Shown: positions 1-9,540 of the stretch, one piece after another
How the letters are laid out: every line of letters begins with the position of its first letter
Position numbering within the stretch: the first letter of the stretch is position 1
Source of the DNA: Musa acuminata AAA Group
Lineage: Eukaryota; Streptophyta; Magnoliopsida; Zingiberales; Musaceae
Length of the DNA: 64,000 nucleotides
Direction of reading: 5' to 3'
NCBI RefSeq assembly: GCF_036884655.1
Contig: NC_088357.1
Location: 7,055,001 to 7,119,000 of the forward strand
The notes under the pieces: model-generated
Told to the model about the DNA's origin: nothing
Databases searched by the model: none
What the model saw: the letters and a program-made list of their open reading frames with translations, nothing else
Position numbers and translations under genes: made by a program

Positions 1-1188
1 TTAATATTTTAGTTTAATATTCCCCTCATTTTAGTTTAATTATCTACTATCCCAACTATGCATAACTAAATCGATTTATTTTACTTCACATGTTTGGTCC
101 TCAAATTCATTTATTTTAAACACAATCAAACTTATTTAAGTCTTGAGAATTATTTAAGGCATATTATAATAAGAAAGTCTCTTCTAATTATTATATCTAT
201 ACTTATTGTCATAATTTAACCTCATTGTCAAGTTCACTAATACATTTACGTTTATTTGTTAAAAGACTATACATTTTTTTCTATAAAAAGAATCTTAAAA
301 TAGATATCATTGCTTATATATACTTCAACTTAGCATCTCCAACTTTATATGTAATATTTGTGAAAGGATATATTTGAATCTCAAAAGTCAATAACATATG
401 AGTATATTATATTATAAAATATAAATATCATAAAATATCTCTTTGGATAATTATCTAGTTATGGTTGTATGTGTAAAACTAGAGCACTACAAGACAATAT
501 TCTAGATGTGCCTTTCGATAGTGTATTGGGTTACTTCATCATTAGGCTTCATAATAATGTCATATTGATATTTATGCATAGGAAATTTCGGAGGTGATAT
601 ATTACCTTGGATTCTTTGTTATGCAACCATTTATAACTTATAAAATTTATCTTTATATTATATATTATGTATTATTCATCAAATATTTATTGAGATATCT
701 ATTTATGAGATCTTAAGTTTAATGCTTCTATTAATTTATTTTTTTATAATTTCTTAAAGGTTCTTTAAATAAAATCAAATAAAACCATGTGTCTCTATTT
801 ATACTTGGCATGTTAACACCAACATAGAAGAGAATAAATAAAATATTTAAAATATATAAATATATATTTATGAAGAATAAAATAAAATTCTGCATTACTT
901 AATCATATCCTACAGATCTACGATCTGCACCATCAAACCAAAAAAAAACCGGCATCTCTCCAACGTAGCCGACGTGTTGACCAGCCGGATGTATATAAAT
1001 ATATATGCATATGATAGAGTGTGTGTGAATATATACCATATACGAACTCTCATGTCTCCCAACACGTTTCTATGTGTCGACCGCCACGCCATATCCTTAT
1101 CCGCTCCTCTTTAATTATTGACCAGACCACCATCCGTGATCGTCGCCGGTCACATCTTCGTCGTCGAGATGCTCTACACGACCCTCAT
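1..1188. repeat. AT-rich 5' flank of lectin unit L1
   Basis: No gene is visible. The stretch is a diverged copy of the sequence at about 22,558-23,680, upstream of L4: the two run in parallel from the first bases of the window. About 300-480 also matches 15,195-15,290 upstream of L3. A segment at about 553-825 recurs imperfectly at 2233-2555 on the other side of the gene. A short palindrome (CAGATC-TAC-GATCTG) lies at 913-927 and an AT-rich TATA-like patch at about 990-1010. This is the upstream part of the amplified lectin unit. Confidence 0.75.
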
Positions 1189-1288
1189 CACGTGATACAC
1201 GCTTTCCTCGAGGAAGCCACGGACGAGGGGGTGGGCGGTACACCTCCACTCCACCCCGACATCACAGCCATGGCGATCCGCTATAAGT
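1189..1288 (+). promoter_or_regulatory. L1 lectin promoter: G-box and TATA box
   Basis: A CACGTG G-box core lies at 1189-1194 and a TATAAG TATA box at 1282-1287, 77 bases before the start codon. Both elements recur at equivalent positions in all five intact units. The G-box suggests bZIP or bHLH control, which is inference only. Confidence 0.7.
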
Positions 1289-1358
1289 AGCCTCTCTCCC
1301 TCTTCCCCAGCATCATCTTTCTGCAGAAGAAAGGGAGGAGTTTGGTGCACACAACACG

Positions 1359-1942
1359 ATGGTGAGAGGCTCTATGTACACACAGAGTTTTCCGTCTGTG
1401 GAACAGTTTGGTTACCTCTGTGCGTTGTGTGTTGACGTCGATGGTGATGCAGAACGGAGCGATCAAGGTGGGAGCATGGGGAGGGAACGGAGGGTCGGCC
1501 TTCGACATGGGACCTGCTTATCGTATCATCAGCGTCAAGATTTTTTCCGGAGACGTGGTCGACGCCGTGGACGTCACCTTCACCTACTACGGGAAGACGG
1601 AGACCCGACACTTCGGTGGCAGCGGTGGTACTCCCCACGAGGTTTGCATCACTACCAATCTCAAAGCTCATACCTGACTGCAGATTAATGGCTTCTACTT
1701 GGATGCAGATTGTTCTGCAGGAGGACGAGTACCTGGTGGGAATGGCGGGAGAAGTTGCCAACTACCATGGAGTGGTGGTGGTGGGAAAGCTTGGCTTCAG
1801 CACCAACAAGAAAGCCTACGGACCTTTCGGCAACGCGGGAGGGACTCCCTTCTCCCTCCCTATCTCAGCAGGCAAGATCTCGGGCTTCTTCGGCCGCGAC
1901 GGCCAGTTTCTTGACGCCATTGGGGTCTACTTGGCGCCATAA
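1359..1942 (+). CDS. BanLec-type jacalin-related lectin, copy L1
   Basis: Mannose/glucose-binding jacalin-related lectin, a beta-prism fold with two sugar sites per subunit, known in banana as an abundant fruit lectin. My model has three exons: 1359-1361 (start codon only), 1453-1641 and 1709-1942. The introns are 91 and 67 bases with GT-AG ends, and the product is 141 aa. The numbering then matches BanLec: site II loop G34-D38, His84 in NYHG, site I loop G129-D133. There is no signal peptide, as expected for cytoplasmic JRLs. L1 is the most divergent copy, with A107, S117, D128, Q130 and A140 where the others have T, A, G, K/D and E. A polyadenylation signal AATAAA is at 2011-2016. An alternative is to start at the in-frame ATG 1441 without intron 1, giving MVMQNG and 144 aa. 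Confidence 0.93.
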
Positions 1943-3098
1943 TTGGACACTGCAATAAATCACAAGAGTTGCTATGTGCTACTTTGAGTGATGAGATGAA
2001 CAATGTCTGCAATAAATGGATTGGTGTTTGCCATCCCCAGCTGTTGTCGGATGTTGCTTGGAATAATAATGATATGGTGTGTTATTATCAGAGCAATTGC
2101 ATCACTGATTGGTTTGAGACTTCAGCCTTTAGGATCGCATAAATAAATAAACGAAAATAAATTAATTTGATGTAGATGGTGATTGGAGTAATATTTTTTA
2201 GGGTAGTGTTTTTTGGTTGGTTCTTCCGTTGACTTGATAGTGGTGTTATATGAACACTCATTTATAAAAAAATTTTAACGTAATTGACTACCCTTAGACC
2301 CTTTATTGTGTTATTATTCGAAAAATTAAATTTTATATTTTATATTATCTATCTAATGTTTATCGTAATATTTATGTATGAGATCTCGAGTTTAATATTT
2401 TTATTAATCTGTTTTTTCTTTTGTATATCTTTTGGGGACCTGATGAGATTATGGGAAGACTAACCTTTCTCGGATGAACACACAAGAGTGCGGCATAATT
2501 TACGTAAAACCAATTAAATCCATGAGTTTCTAATTACTTGTATAACCATCAACTTGGAAAAAAAAAAAAAGGGATCGTTTGATACATCGATACAAATGAG
2601 ATAAGATAACCCATTCGATCAAATAATTATTTAATCTTTACATAAAAAAAAGAGTTATGATCTTTCACTACAAGTTCTTCGTTACATCAAAAGTACTAGA
2701 AAATTAGGATCCCACTACAAAATCAGCATCGTTTCATACAGTTTGTAGGCAAAGATCCAAATGTCGTACAAGCAGATAAACATAAAGATATTGAGATTGT
2801 GTTTTGGGGTCCGACATGCAATAACTCATCATTGATTTCACGATAGCAAGTTATGGTTCACATCAAAGGAGGAAATGGACATTCTATCACTTTCATCTAG
2901 AATGGAGGAATCACAACCGGAAATGCCAAGTCATGAAAAATATAGTAGAAAATATTTTCTTTGGAGTCAATTGGAGATTCAGGAAGACTGATGCAAGATT
3001 TCGAGTCTAAATAGCACTCAACATGCAAAATTAGAAGATTATTTCTATTATAGAATGGAAATATCGTGGAGCTTCAAATTTGTGTGCTCATCGTCCTA
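1943..3098. repeat. Downstream tail of lectin unit L1
   Basis: This holds the 3' UTR and the conserved tail that follows every lectin copy, with counterparts at 8179-9480, 16,792-18,180, 24,428-25,755 and 33,399-34,400. The segment at 2233-2555 resembles the upstream segment 553-825 as a direct repeat. The tail stops abruptly near 3098, inside the sequence that is an open 65-codon frame downstream of L4, where retroelement LTR sequence begins. No gene is supported. Confidence 0.75.
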
Positions 3099-3663
3099 GT
3101 GTCGATATAGGATCATTCACTCTCGGTGTCATAAGAGGAATATCTCATGTGTTCTTGTTCAAGCAAATCCCTGGTCAAGATCATTCAGATTAAAAGAGAA
3201 AAAATTCTCCGGGAGAATTCGATTAGAGTGAGACTCGAGTAGAAACCATATGAGCCTAACAACACCATGCATAGTATACGATTTTTAGAAAATTAGATGG
3301 ATAAGAGATTATAGATACATGGTAACTAAGGACAGATATGTCTAAAGAATTGCATTCCCCTGTATTATTTGGGGACTGCGGCATATTGGCATAGTACGTT
3401 TTAGTCGATAAATCGAGTGAATTATTATGGAAATAATAATTCACTGAGATAGAATGAGTTCTAATAGGTATGACTCATGGCTAGCTTAATATTGAGCTTA
3501 GAGGGTCACACACATATGGTATGTGTTACAACGAGTAGAGATTCAGATAAGAGATATTTGTCTTATATCCTATTGGATATCCAATAAGCTCCTGAATGAT
3601 TGGATCCTGTGGATGTGGATAAGATCCAATAAGAGTCAATGAGAGATTAGTGGATAGAGATCT

Positions 3664-5328
3664 TGTTGAAAAATCTGGGGTGACATCACATGCATAGTGA
3701 AAGAATAGAAAATAAAATCCTAGAATTTTACATTGAAAATAAGGTTTCATCATCGTGCAAAGATTGTTGCGCAAAAACTCGCGAAACTGAAAACTGCACA
3801 TATAAGAAAGATGTGTTACCTAAAGAGATTGTATATTTCTAAAAATTTACAGATCTGTGGGAGAGGATGAAAGAGGTTAACTATCGTCCTCTCTGGCGAT
3901 GATCCACAGGGGTTGCCAAAACGCTCAACAAATCGTTGCCCAAATCTCTTCCTCGCGTGCATCACGTAATCAATAAGTGGTTGATCCTTCTTGTTGTACA
4001 CACGCTTCAAATAGGGGCTATAGTATGAGGAGGAGAGAGAGAGAAGAGAATAAGAGGTGACAGCTAAAAAGAACCCAACCCATGGCTCTTTGGTTCCCTC
4101 ATATTTATAGAGGTCCCTTGTCAATTTAACTCTAATGGATCTTATCATATTGTGTACTAGATCTTCATCCAACTACTCAAACCTCTTAGATTAGTGGGTC
4201 ACTACCCAATAATATCTTATTGGCTCTAATTAGATCTCATCCATAAGATCCAATAATTCAGAGGCTTAAGGGATATCCAATAAAATAGGGACTCCCGAGG
4301 ATATCTCATAATCGAACCTATACTCGTCTCAATGCCTACCATATGTGTGTAACCCTCTAGGCCCAATATCGAGTTAGCCGTGAGTTATACCTATCAAAAC
4401 TCCTTTTGGCTCAGTGAATAATTCACTCGACTCATCGACTACAGATGTATTAGGTCACTACGTCACAGCCCTCAGATGATACAGAAGAATCCAATCATTT
4501 GGATCTATCTGTCTTCAGTTACCGTATATCTATAGTCCCTCAACTATTTAATACCTCAGAGACCGTATATTAGGTATGGTACTATCATGCTCATACAGTT
4601 TCTACTCGAGTCTCACTCTAATTGGATTCTCCCTAAGAACTCTTTCTTTCTTAATTCGAATGACCCTGGCCAAGGAATTGTTTGAGCAAGAATACATAGG
4701 ATATTCCTCTTATGACAATAAGAGTAGATGATCCTCTATCGATACTTAATAACCCTCGTAAGGTTGGCTATCACTCTTAAGAATCAGTTGTACAAGATCT
4801 GAAACTTCTAGACCTATAAGTCTGGTATCAAAGATGAAGTACTCATACAAGACATCTTTGATGTCTCAATTTTAAGGACCAGATGCACTATTAGGATGAT
4901 AAAATCACTGTTTAACAATAAGGCATCATTAACTATCCAACATTCTATGAGCAGATCAATCAGTGAATTCATTATCTAATGAGCACCTACACTGTATCCT
5001 AGTATCTCCAAACGAGCAGCTATGAGACCAGTTGTCTCTATCATATGGACGAGTATATAGTACACTAGTCTATCCGGTTATCTCTATGTCCCTCTTAAGT
5101 AACCTATGACCAGAATTATTAAGGTTTGTGTTTAAAAGTGAATCCGTCTCATTATCGTGATCTTATCATGATTTCTATTGTATAAATACATGGACATCAT
5201 AATATATTCATGTAATAAATAATATAAAGTGATAAAATACCAAATAATATAATAAGCAAAAAGAGTGTGTGTCATGTCACACGTGCCATCACTCACGTGA
5301 TTGGCTTGCAGGGTACCTATGACTAGTA
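3664..5328 (-). mobile_element. Nested solo LTR, reverse orientation (copy 1)
   Basis: This 1665-base block is the reverse complement of the LTR family seen at 28,773-31,993. Read on the minus strand, its twin at 29,924-31,560 starts TGCTAGT and ends CCAACA, the canonical TG...CA termini; here the terminal bases are slightly decayed. The flanking pentamers are GATCT on the left and GATCC on the right, a near-perfect target-site duplication. It carries no coding region. ORFs called inside it on the minus strand are chance frames. Confidence 0.75.
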
Positions 5329-5528
5329 GATCCATTAATCTAAGAGGCTTAGGTAGTTGGATAGAGATCCAGTACCCAATATGACAAGATTCATTAGGGT
5401 TAAGTTGATTTGGGACCTCTATAAATATGAGAGATCTAAAGGGTCATATGCTAAACTTTATTAGTTGCCACCTTATATTCTTCTCTCCCATTCTCCTCAA
5501 CTAGTAGGTGTGGAGATTTGAGCAACGA

Positions 5529-6640
5529 TTCGAGGAGCGTCTTCGTAGCCTGTGGGTATGCTCTGTTCGGGTAGGCCTCTCGGGTTCATTGTCTGCTCTC
5601 GGGCTTCTTCTGTCCCGAGTTGCTCCCCGCTTGGCCTTTGCTATATCGGGTCGGTTGGGGGAGTTGCGAGTTACCCAATCTGTGGCATGAGCGGGACGAT
5701 TGTTTGCATCATTCCCATCAAAGCCTATACTTGCTTGGCCAGGCCGAGGAACGCCTTGGGTGTAACAACCATGGGTCTTATGGTGTGTCCGGGGGGAGAA
5801 AACCTCGGGTAGTTGAACAGGCGCTAATAGCGATCTATCGTCGAGGCCGGGATCCCCCTGTCTCTGTGGACGGGGAGGGGCTAATCTCCGAGCTTGGTGG
5901 AAGGGCGACCGACAGGTGGTTCTCCCTTAGGGAGAGCTCTTGCGTGATGCTCCTGCGACATGGCCCTCCTTCTAGGGCCAAAAATGCTAGTGAACTAATG
6001 CGCTGTGGCTGATGAGTCAGCACGGCCTGGTCCACGGGTCAATGTCGGGAGTCTTTGGACGGCTAAGCTGGTTGCCGAGGTCGGTTGAGCCCTTAGGACG
6101 GGGTGTTGGCGTCGGAATGTTGATTGGCATCTCTTGGTCGGGACGATCGCTCCTCGGGGTGTCCGCTCTCCTGGACAGAAGGCCCTAGGTGATGCGGGGA
6201 TGTCGGTGCCACCTTGGAAGATACGCCGCTCGATCGGGATGGTCGCGCCTCGTGGGTGGCCGCTTCCCTATACAAAAGAACCTTGTCGGGTTATTATCAA
6301 CTATGGCCCCTTGACAAGTAAGTCAGTGTGGGGTTCTCTCTTTTTTTGTCCTCCCCCTTGCCAGATGCCGACTAGGAGTTTTTATACTACTGTACGAGGG
6401 TCGGTCGTACGCAGGTTTTTGGCGTGGCGGCCGGTACTCGAGGGGTGAGGATGTGCCTTGGCGAGGCGTCGGCCCAAGACGCGCGGAACGACGCCATACG
6501 GCATCGTCTCGAGCTTTCTAGGACATGACGTATCGGGGAATACCTCGGTACGGATCCTAGCTTGGCAGGTGGGAGTGCTCTGCTTACTGACCTGATGGTG
6601 GCGTGGCGTGGTGTTGGTGGTGACATGACCAGGGCCTAAA
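5529..6640. mobile_element. GC-rich insert of unknown origin within the LTR
   Basis: About 1.1 kb of clearly GC-rich sequence interrupts the LTR remnant, while everything around it is strongly AT-rich. The related locus at 31,745-31,785 runs straight through without it. Short overlapping frames exist in several phases but none stays open or resembles a known protein. A TATA-like stretch is at about 6268-6274. A solo LTR or fragment of a GC-rich Ty3/gypsy-type element is the likeliest explanation, but I could not define its terminal repeats. Confidence 0.45.
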
Positions 6641-6877
6641 ATATCATCGTTAGAGAGGAGGATAGTTGACCTCCTTCATTCTCTTCCATAAATATGTAGG
6701 AATTCAGGGATATACGATCTCCCTAGATAACACAATCTCCTTTGTACGCGCGGTTTTCTATTTTACGAGTTTTTACACGCCAAGCTTCGCAAGATGACGA
6801 ACACCTTTTAGAAAATTTAATATTTTTATTTTCTGTTTTTGCACTGCACATGTGATGTCGCCCTTAGATTTCCCTAT

Positions 6878-7425
6878 GATAGTGTCATATTGACACTTAT
6901 ACATAGGAACTTTTTGAGATGATATATTACCTTGGATTCCTTGTTACGAGATAATTTGTAGCTTACAAAATTCATCTTTGTATTATGAATTGTCCATCAA
7001 GTATTTTTTAAGATATCTATTTATGAAATCTTGAGTTTAATGTTTCTATTAATTTATTTTTTATAAATTCTTAAAAGATCCTAGAACGTTAATCCCTTTG
7101 GATCAATATATAAAAGTGACATACGACTTAGAAAAAATCAAATAAAATTAAATATAAATATATATTTATGAAGAATAAAATAAAATTTTGTATTACTTAA
7201 TCATATCCTACATATCTACGATCTGCACCATCAAACCAAAAAAAAAAGGGGGTTATCTCTCCAACGTAGCCGAAGTATTGAACTCTCAAGTCTCCCCAAC
7301 ACGTTTCCATGTGTCGACCGCCACGCCATATCCTTATCCGCTCCTCTTTAATTATTGACCACACCACCATCCGTGATCGTCGCCAGTCACGTCTTCGTCG
7401 TCGAGATGCTCTACACGACCCTCAT
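6878..7425. repeat. 5' flank of lectin unit L2
   Basis: AT-rich upstream sequence shared with the other units, starting immediately after the LTR end. It contains the upstream member of the direct-repeat pair and a slightly degraded form of the conserved palindrome near 7218-7232, followed by an A-rich run. No gene is supported. Confidence 0.65.
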
Positions 7426-7524
7426 CACGTGATACACGCTTTCCTCGAGGAAGCCACGGACGAGGGGTTGGGCGGTACACCTCCACTCCACCCCGACATC
7501 ACAGCCATGGCGATCCGCTATAAG
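7426..7524 (+). promoter_or_regulatory. L2 lectin promoter: G-box and TATA box
   Basis: CACGTG lies at 7426-7431 and TATAAG at 7519-7524, 76 bases before the start codon. The spacing matches L1, not the longer spacing (84 bases) of L3, L4 and L5. Confidence 0.7.
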
Positions 7525-7594
7525 TAGCCTCTCTCCCTCTTCCCCAACATCATCTTCTGCAGAAGAAAGGGAGGAGTTTGGTGCACACAACACG

Positions 7595-8178
7595 ATGGTG
7601 AGACGCTCTCTATACACACATAGTTTTCTGTCTGTGGAACAGTTTGGGTACCTCCGTGCGTTGTGTGTTGACGTCGATGGTGATGCAGAACGGAGCGATC
7701 AAGGTGGGAGCATGGGGAGGGAACGGAGGGTCGGCCTTCGACATGGGACCTGCTTATCGTATCATCAGCGTCAAGATTTTTTCCGGAGACGTGGTCGACG
7801 CCGTGGACGTCACCTTCACCTACTACGGGAAGACGGAGACCCGACACTTCGGTGGCAGCGGTGGTACTCCCCACGAGGTTCGCATCACTACCAATCTCAA
7901 AGCTCATAGATGACTGTAGATTAATGGCTTCTACTTGGATGCAGATTGTTCTGCAGGAGGGCGAGTATCTGGTGGGAATGACGGGAGAATTTGGTAACTA
8001 CCATGGAGTGGTGGTGGTGGGGAAGCTTGGCTTCCGCACCAACAAGAAATCCTACGGACCTTTCGGCAACACGGGAGGGACTCCCTTCTCCCTTCCTATA
8101 GCAGCAGGCAAGATCTCTGGCTTCTTCGGCCGTGGCGGCGATTTTCTTGACGCCATTGGGGTCTACTTGGAGCCATAA
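7595..8178 (+). CDS. BanLec-type jacalin-related lectin, copy L2
   Basis: Intact 141-aa mannose-specific jacalin-related lectin. Exons are 7595-7597, 7689-7877 and 7945-8178, with introns of 91 and 67 bases. Both GxxxD sugar-binding loops (ending at D38 and D133) and His84 are kept. Distinctive residues are T77, F80-G81, R95, S100 and D130; the predicted protein differs from L4 only at position 58 (Ser here, Arg in L4). Intron 2 carries TGTAG where L1, L3 and L5 have TGCAG at an internal decoy acceptor. A polyadenylation signal is at 8247-8252. It should act like BanLec on high-mannose glycans in the cytoplasm or vacuole, but the effect of D130 in site I is not known to me. Confidence 0.94.
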
Positions 8179-9540
8179 TTGGACACTGCAGTAAATCACA
8201 AGAGTTGCTATGTGCTACTTTGAGTGATGAGATGAACGATGTCTGCAATAAATGGATTGGTGTTTGCCATCCCCAGCTGTTGTTGGATGTTGCTTGGAAT
8301 AATAATGATATGGTGTGTTATTATCAGAGCAATTGCATCACTGATTGGTTTGAGACTTCAGCCTTTAGGATCGCATAAATATATAAACGAAAATAAATTA
8401 ATTTGATGTAGATAGTGATTGGAGCAATATTTTTTGGGTTTGTCAATTGACTTCGCAGTGGTGTTATATGAGCACTCATACATGAAGATTTTTTGGCGTA
8501 ATTGTCTTGCCTTAGACCTTTACTCATGCGATTACTCACAACCTATAAAATTAATTTTTATATTTTATATTATCTATCTAGTGTTTTTATCTAAATGTTT
8601 ATTTATGAGATCTTGAGTTTAGTACTTCTACTAATCCGTTTTCTCTTTTTAGGTCCTTAGAAGATCTAAGGAGATTACGATGAGGCTAATCCTTGATGAA
8701 CATACAAGGGTACTCCAAAATCTAGATAAAATCAACTAAATCTGTAAATCTCTAATTACACACGTAACCATCAACCTAGAAAAGAAGAATAAATCAACAT
8801 AAATGAGATGAGAATATATCTCTAAAAAGAATCCTTGACTATTAAAAGGGGAATCCATTAGATCAAATAATTATTTAATCCTTACATAAAAGGTAGTATT
8901 GATCTTTCAATGTAGAATTGCTAGATGTTCATTACATAAAAAGTAAAAGAAAATTAGGAACCCATTAGCAAATCAGCAACGTTTTAAAAAGTACAATTTG
9001 TGGGCAAAGATCCAAAAGTCGTACAAGCAGATGGACAAAACGATATGGGGACTCTGGGTTTTGTGGTCCAACATGCAATAATTCATCATTGATTTCATAA
9101 AAGTTATGGTTCACCTCAAAGGAGGAAACGCTTTCGTCTAGAATAGAGGAATCACAACAGGAAATGCCAAGCCATGAAAAATATAGTAGAAAATATTTTC
9201 TTTAGAGTCAATTGGAGATTTACTCGAGTCTGAATAGCACTGGTCGGAGTGTCCCTTCCAAAGGAAGATTTCAAAAACATACAAAGTTGCAGATTATTTC
9301 TATCATAGAATGGAAATATTGTGGAGCTCAGTTGTTCGTTGGATTTGTGCTCAACGTCCTAGTTTAAATTTGATGTTAGATAGATTAAAAAAAGAGAATT
9401 AATCACCGATAAAGTTGGTGGAAGTGACATTAAATTTATACAATTAAAGTGAAACATTGAAGTCTAAATGTACGATCTTATATGTGCATTGATCATCTTC
9501 TTTTGGGATGCTCTAATGGTGAGGAAGGAGGAAAAGTAAA
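8179..9540. repeat. Downstream tail of lectin unit L2
   Basis: 3' UTR and conserved unit tail. It contains the decayed counterpart of the 65-codon frame found after L4, at about 9259-9450, here broken by small indels. The similarity to the other tails extends to about 9540, where copia-like sequence starts. No functional gene is seen. Confidence 0.65.

Larger units (their letters stand above)
3099..6877 (+). mobile_element. Interrupted copia-type LTR remnant, locus 1
   Basis: Three pieces of a + oriented LTR are visible: about 3099-3663, 5329-5528 and 6641-6877. They correspond to parts of the LTR at 28,773-31,993, and the last piece ends in the LTR's terminal GATGTC region. The first gap is filled by a reverse-oriented solo LTR (3664-5328) and the second by a GC-rich insert (about 5529-6640). 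The 5' part of the LTR and all internal coding sequence are missing. The junctions with the lectin tail at 3099 and with unit L2 at about 6877 were set by comparison between copies. Confidence 0.7.

Noticed and set aside
1021..1290. 89-codon frame upstream of L1, repeated upstream of L2-L5
   Set aside because: It overlaps the conserved G-box and ends inside the TATA box (the TATAAGTAG stop). Its conservation is explained by recent duplication of the promoter, and its 5' extent varies between copies.
1359..1688. 109-codon + frame starting at the lectin ATG without splicing
   Set aside because: It reads the lectin exon in the wrong frame and gives an Arg-rich product with no family features. 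The same applies to the 104-codon frames at 7595, 16,208 and 23,844.
1372..1761. Long minus-strand frames opposite the lectin exons
   Set aside because: Antisense shadows that recur only because the sense exons are conserved.
5508..6448. Several overlapping frames in the GC-rich island as a possible gene
   Set aside because: The frames alternate phase, share no motif and would be expected by chance in stop-poor GC-rich sequence.
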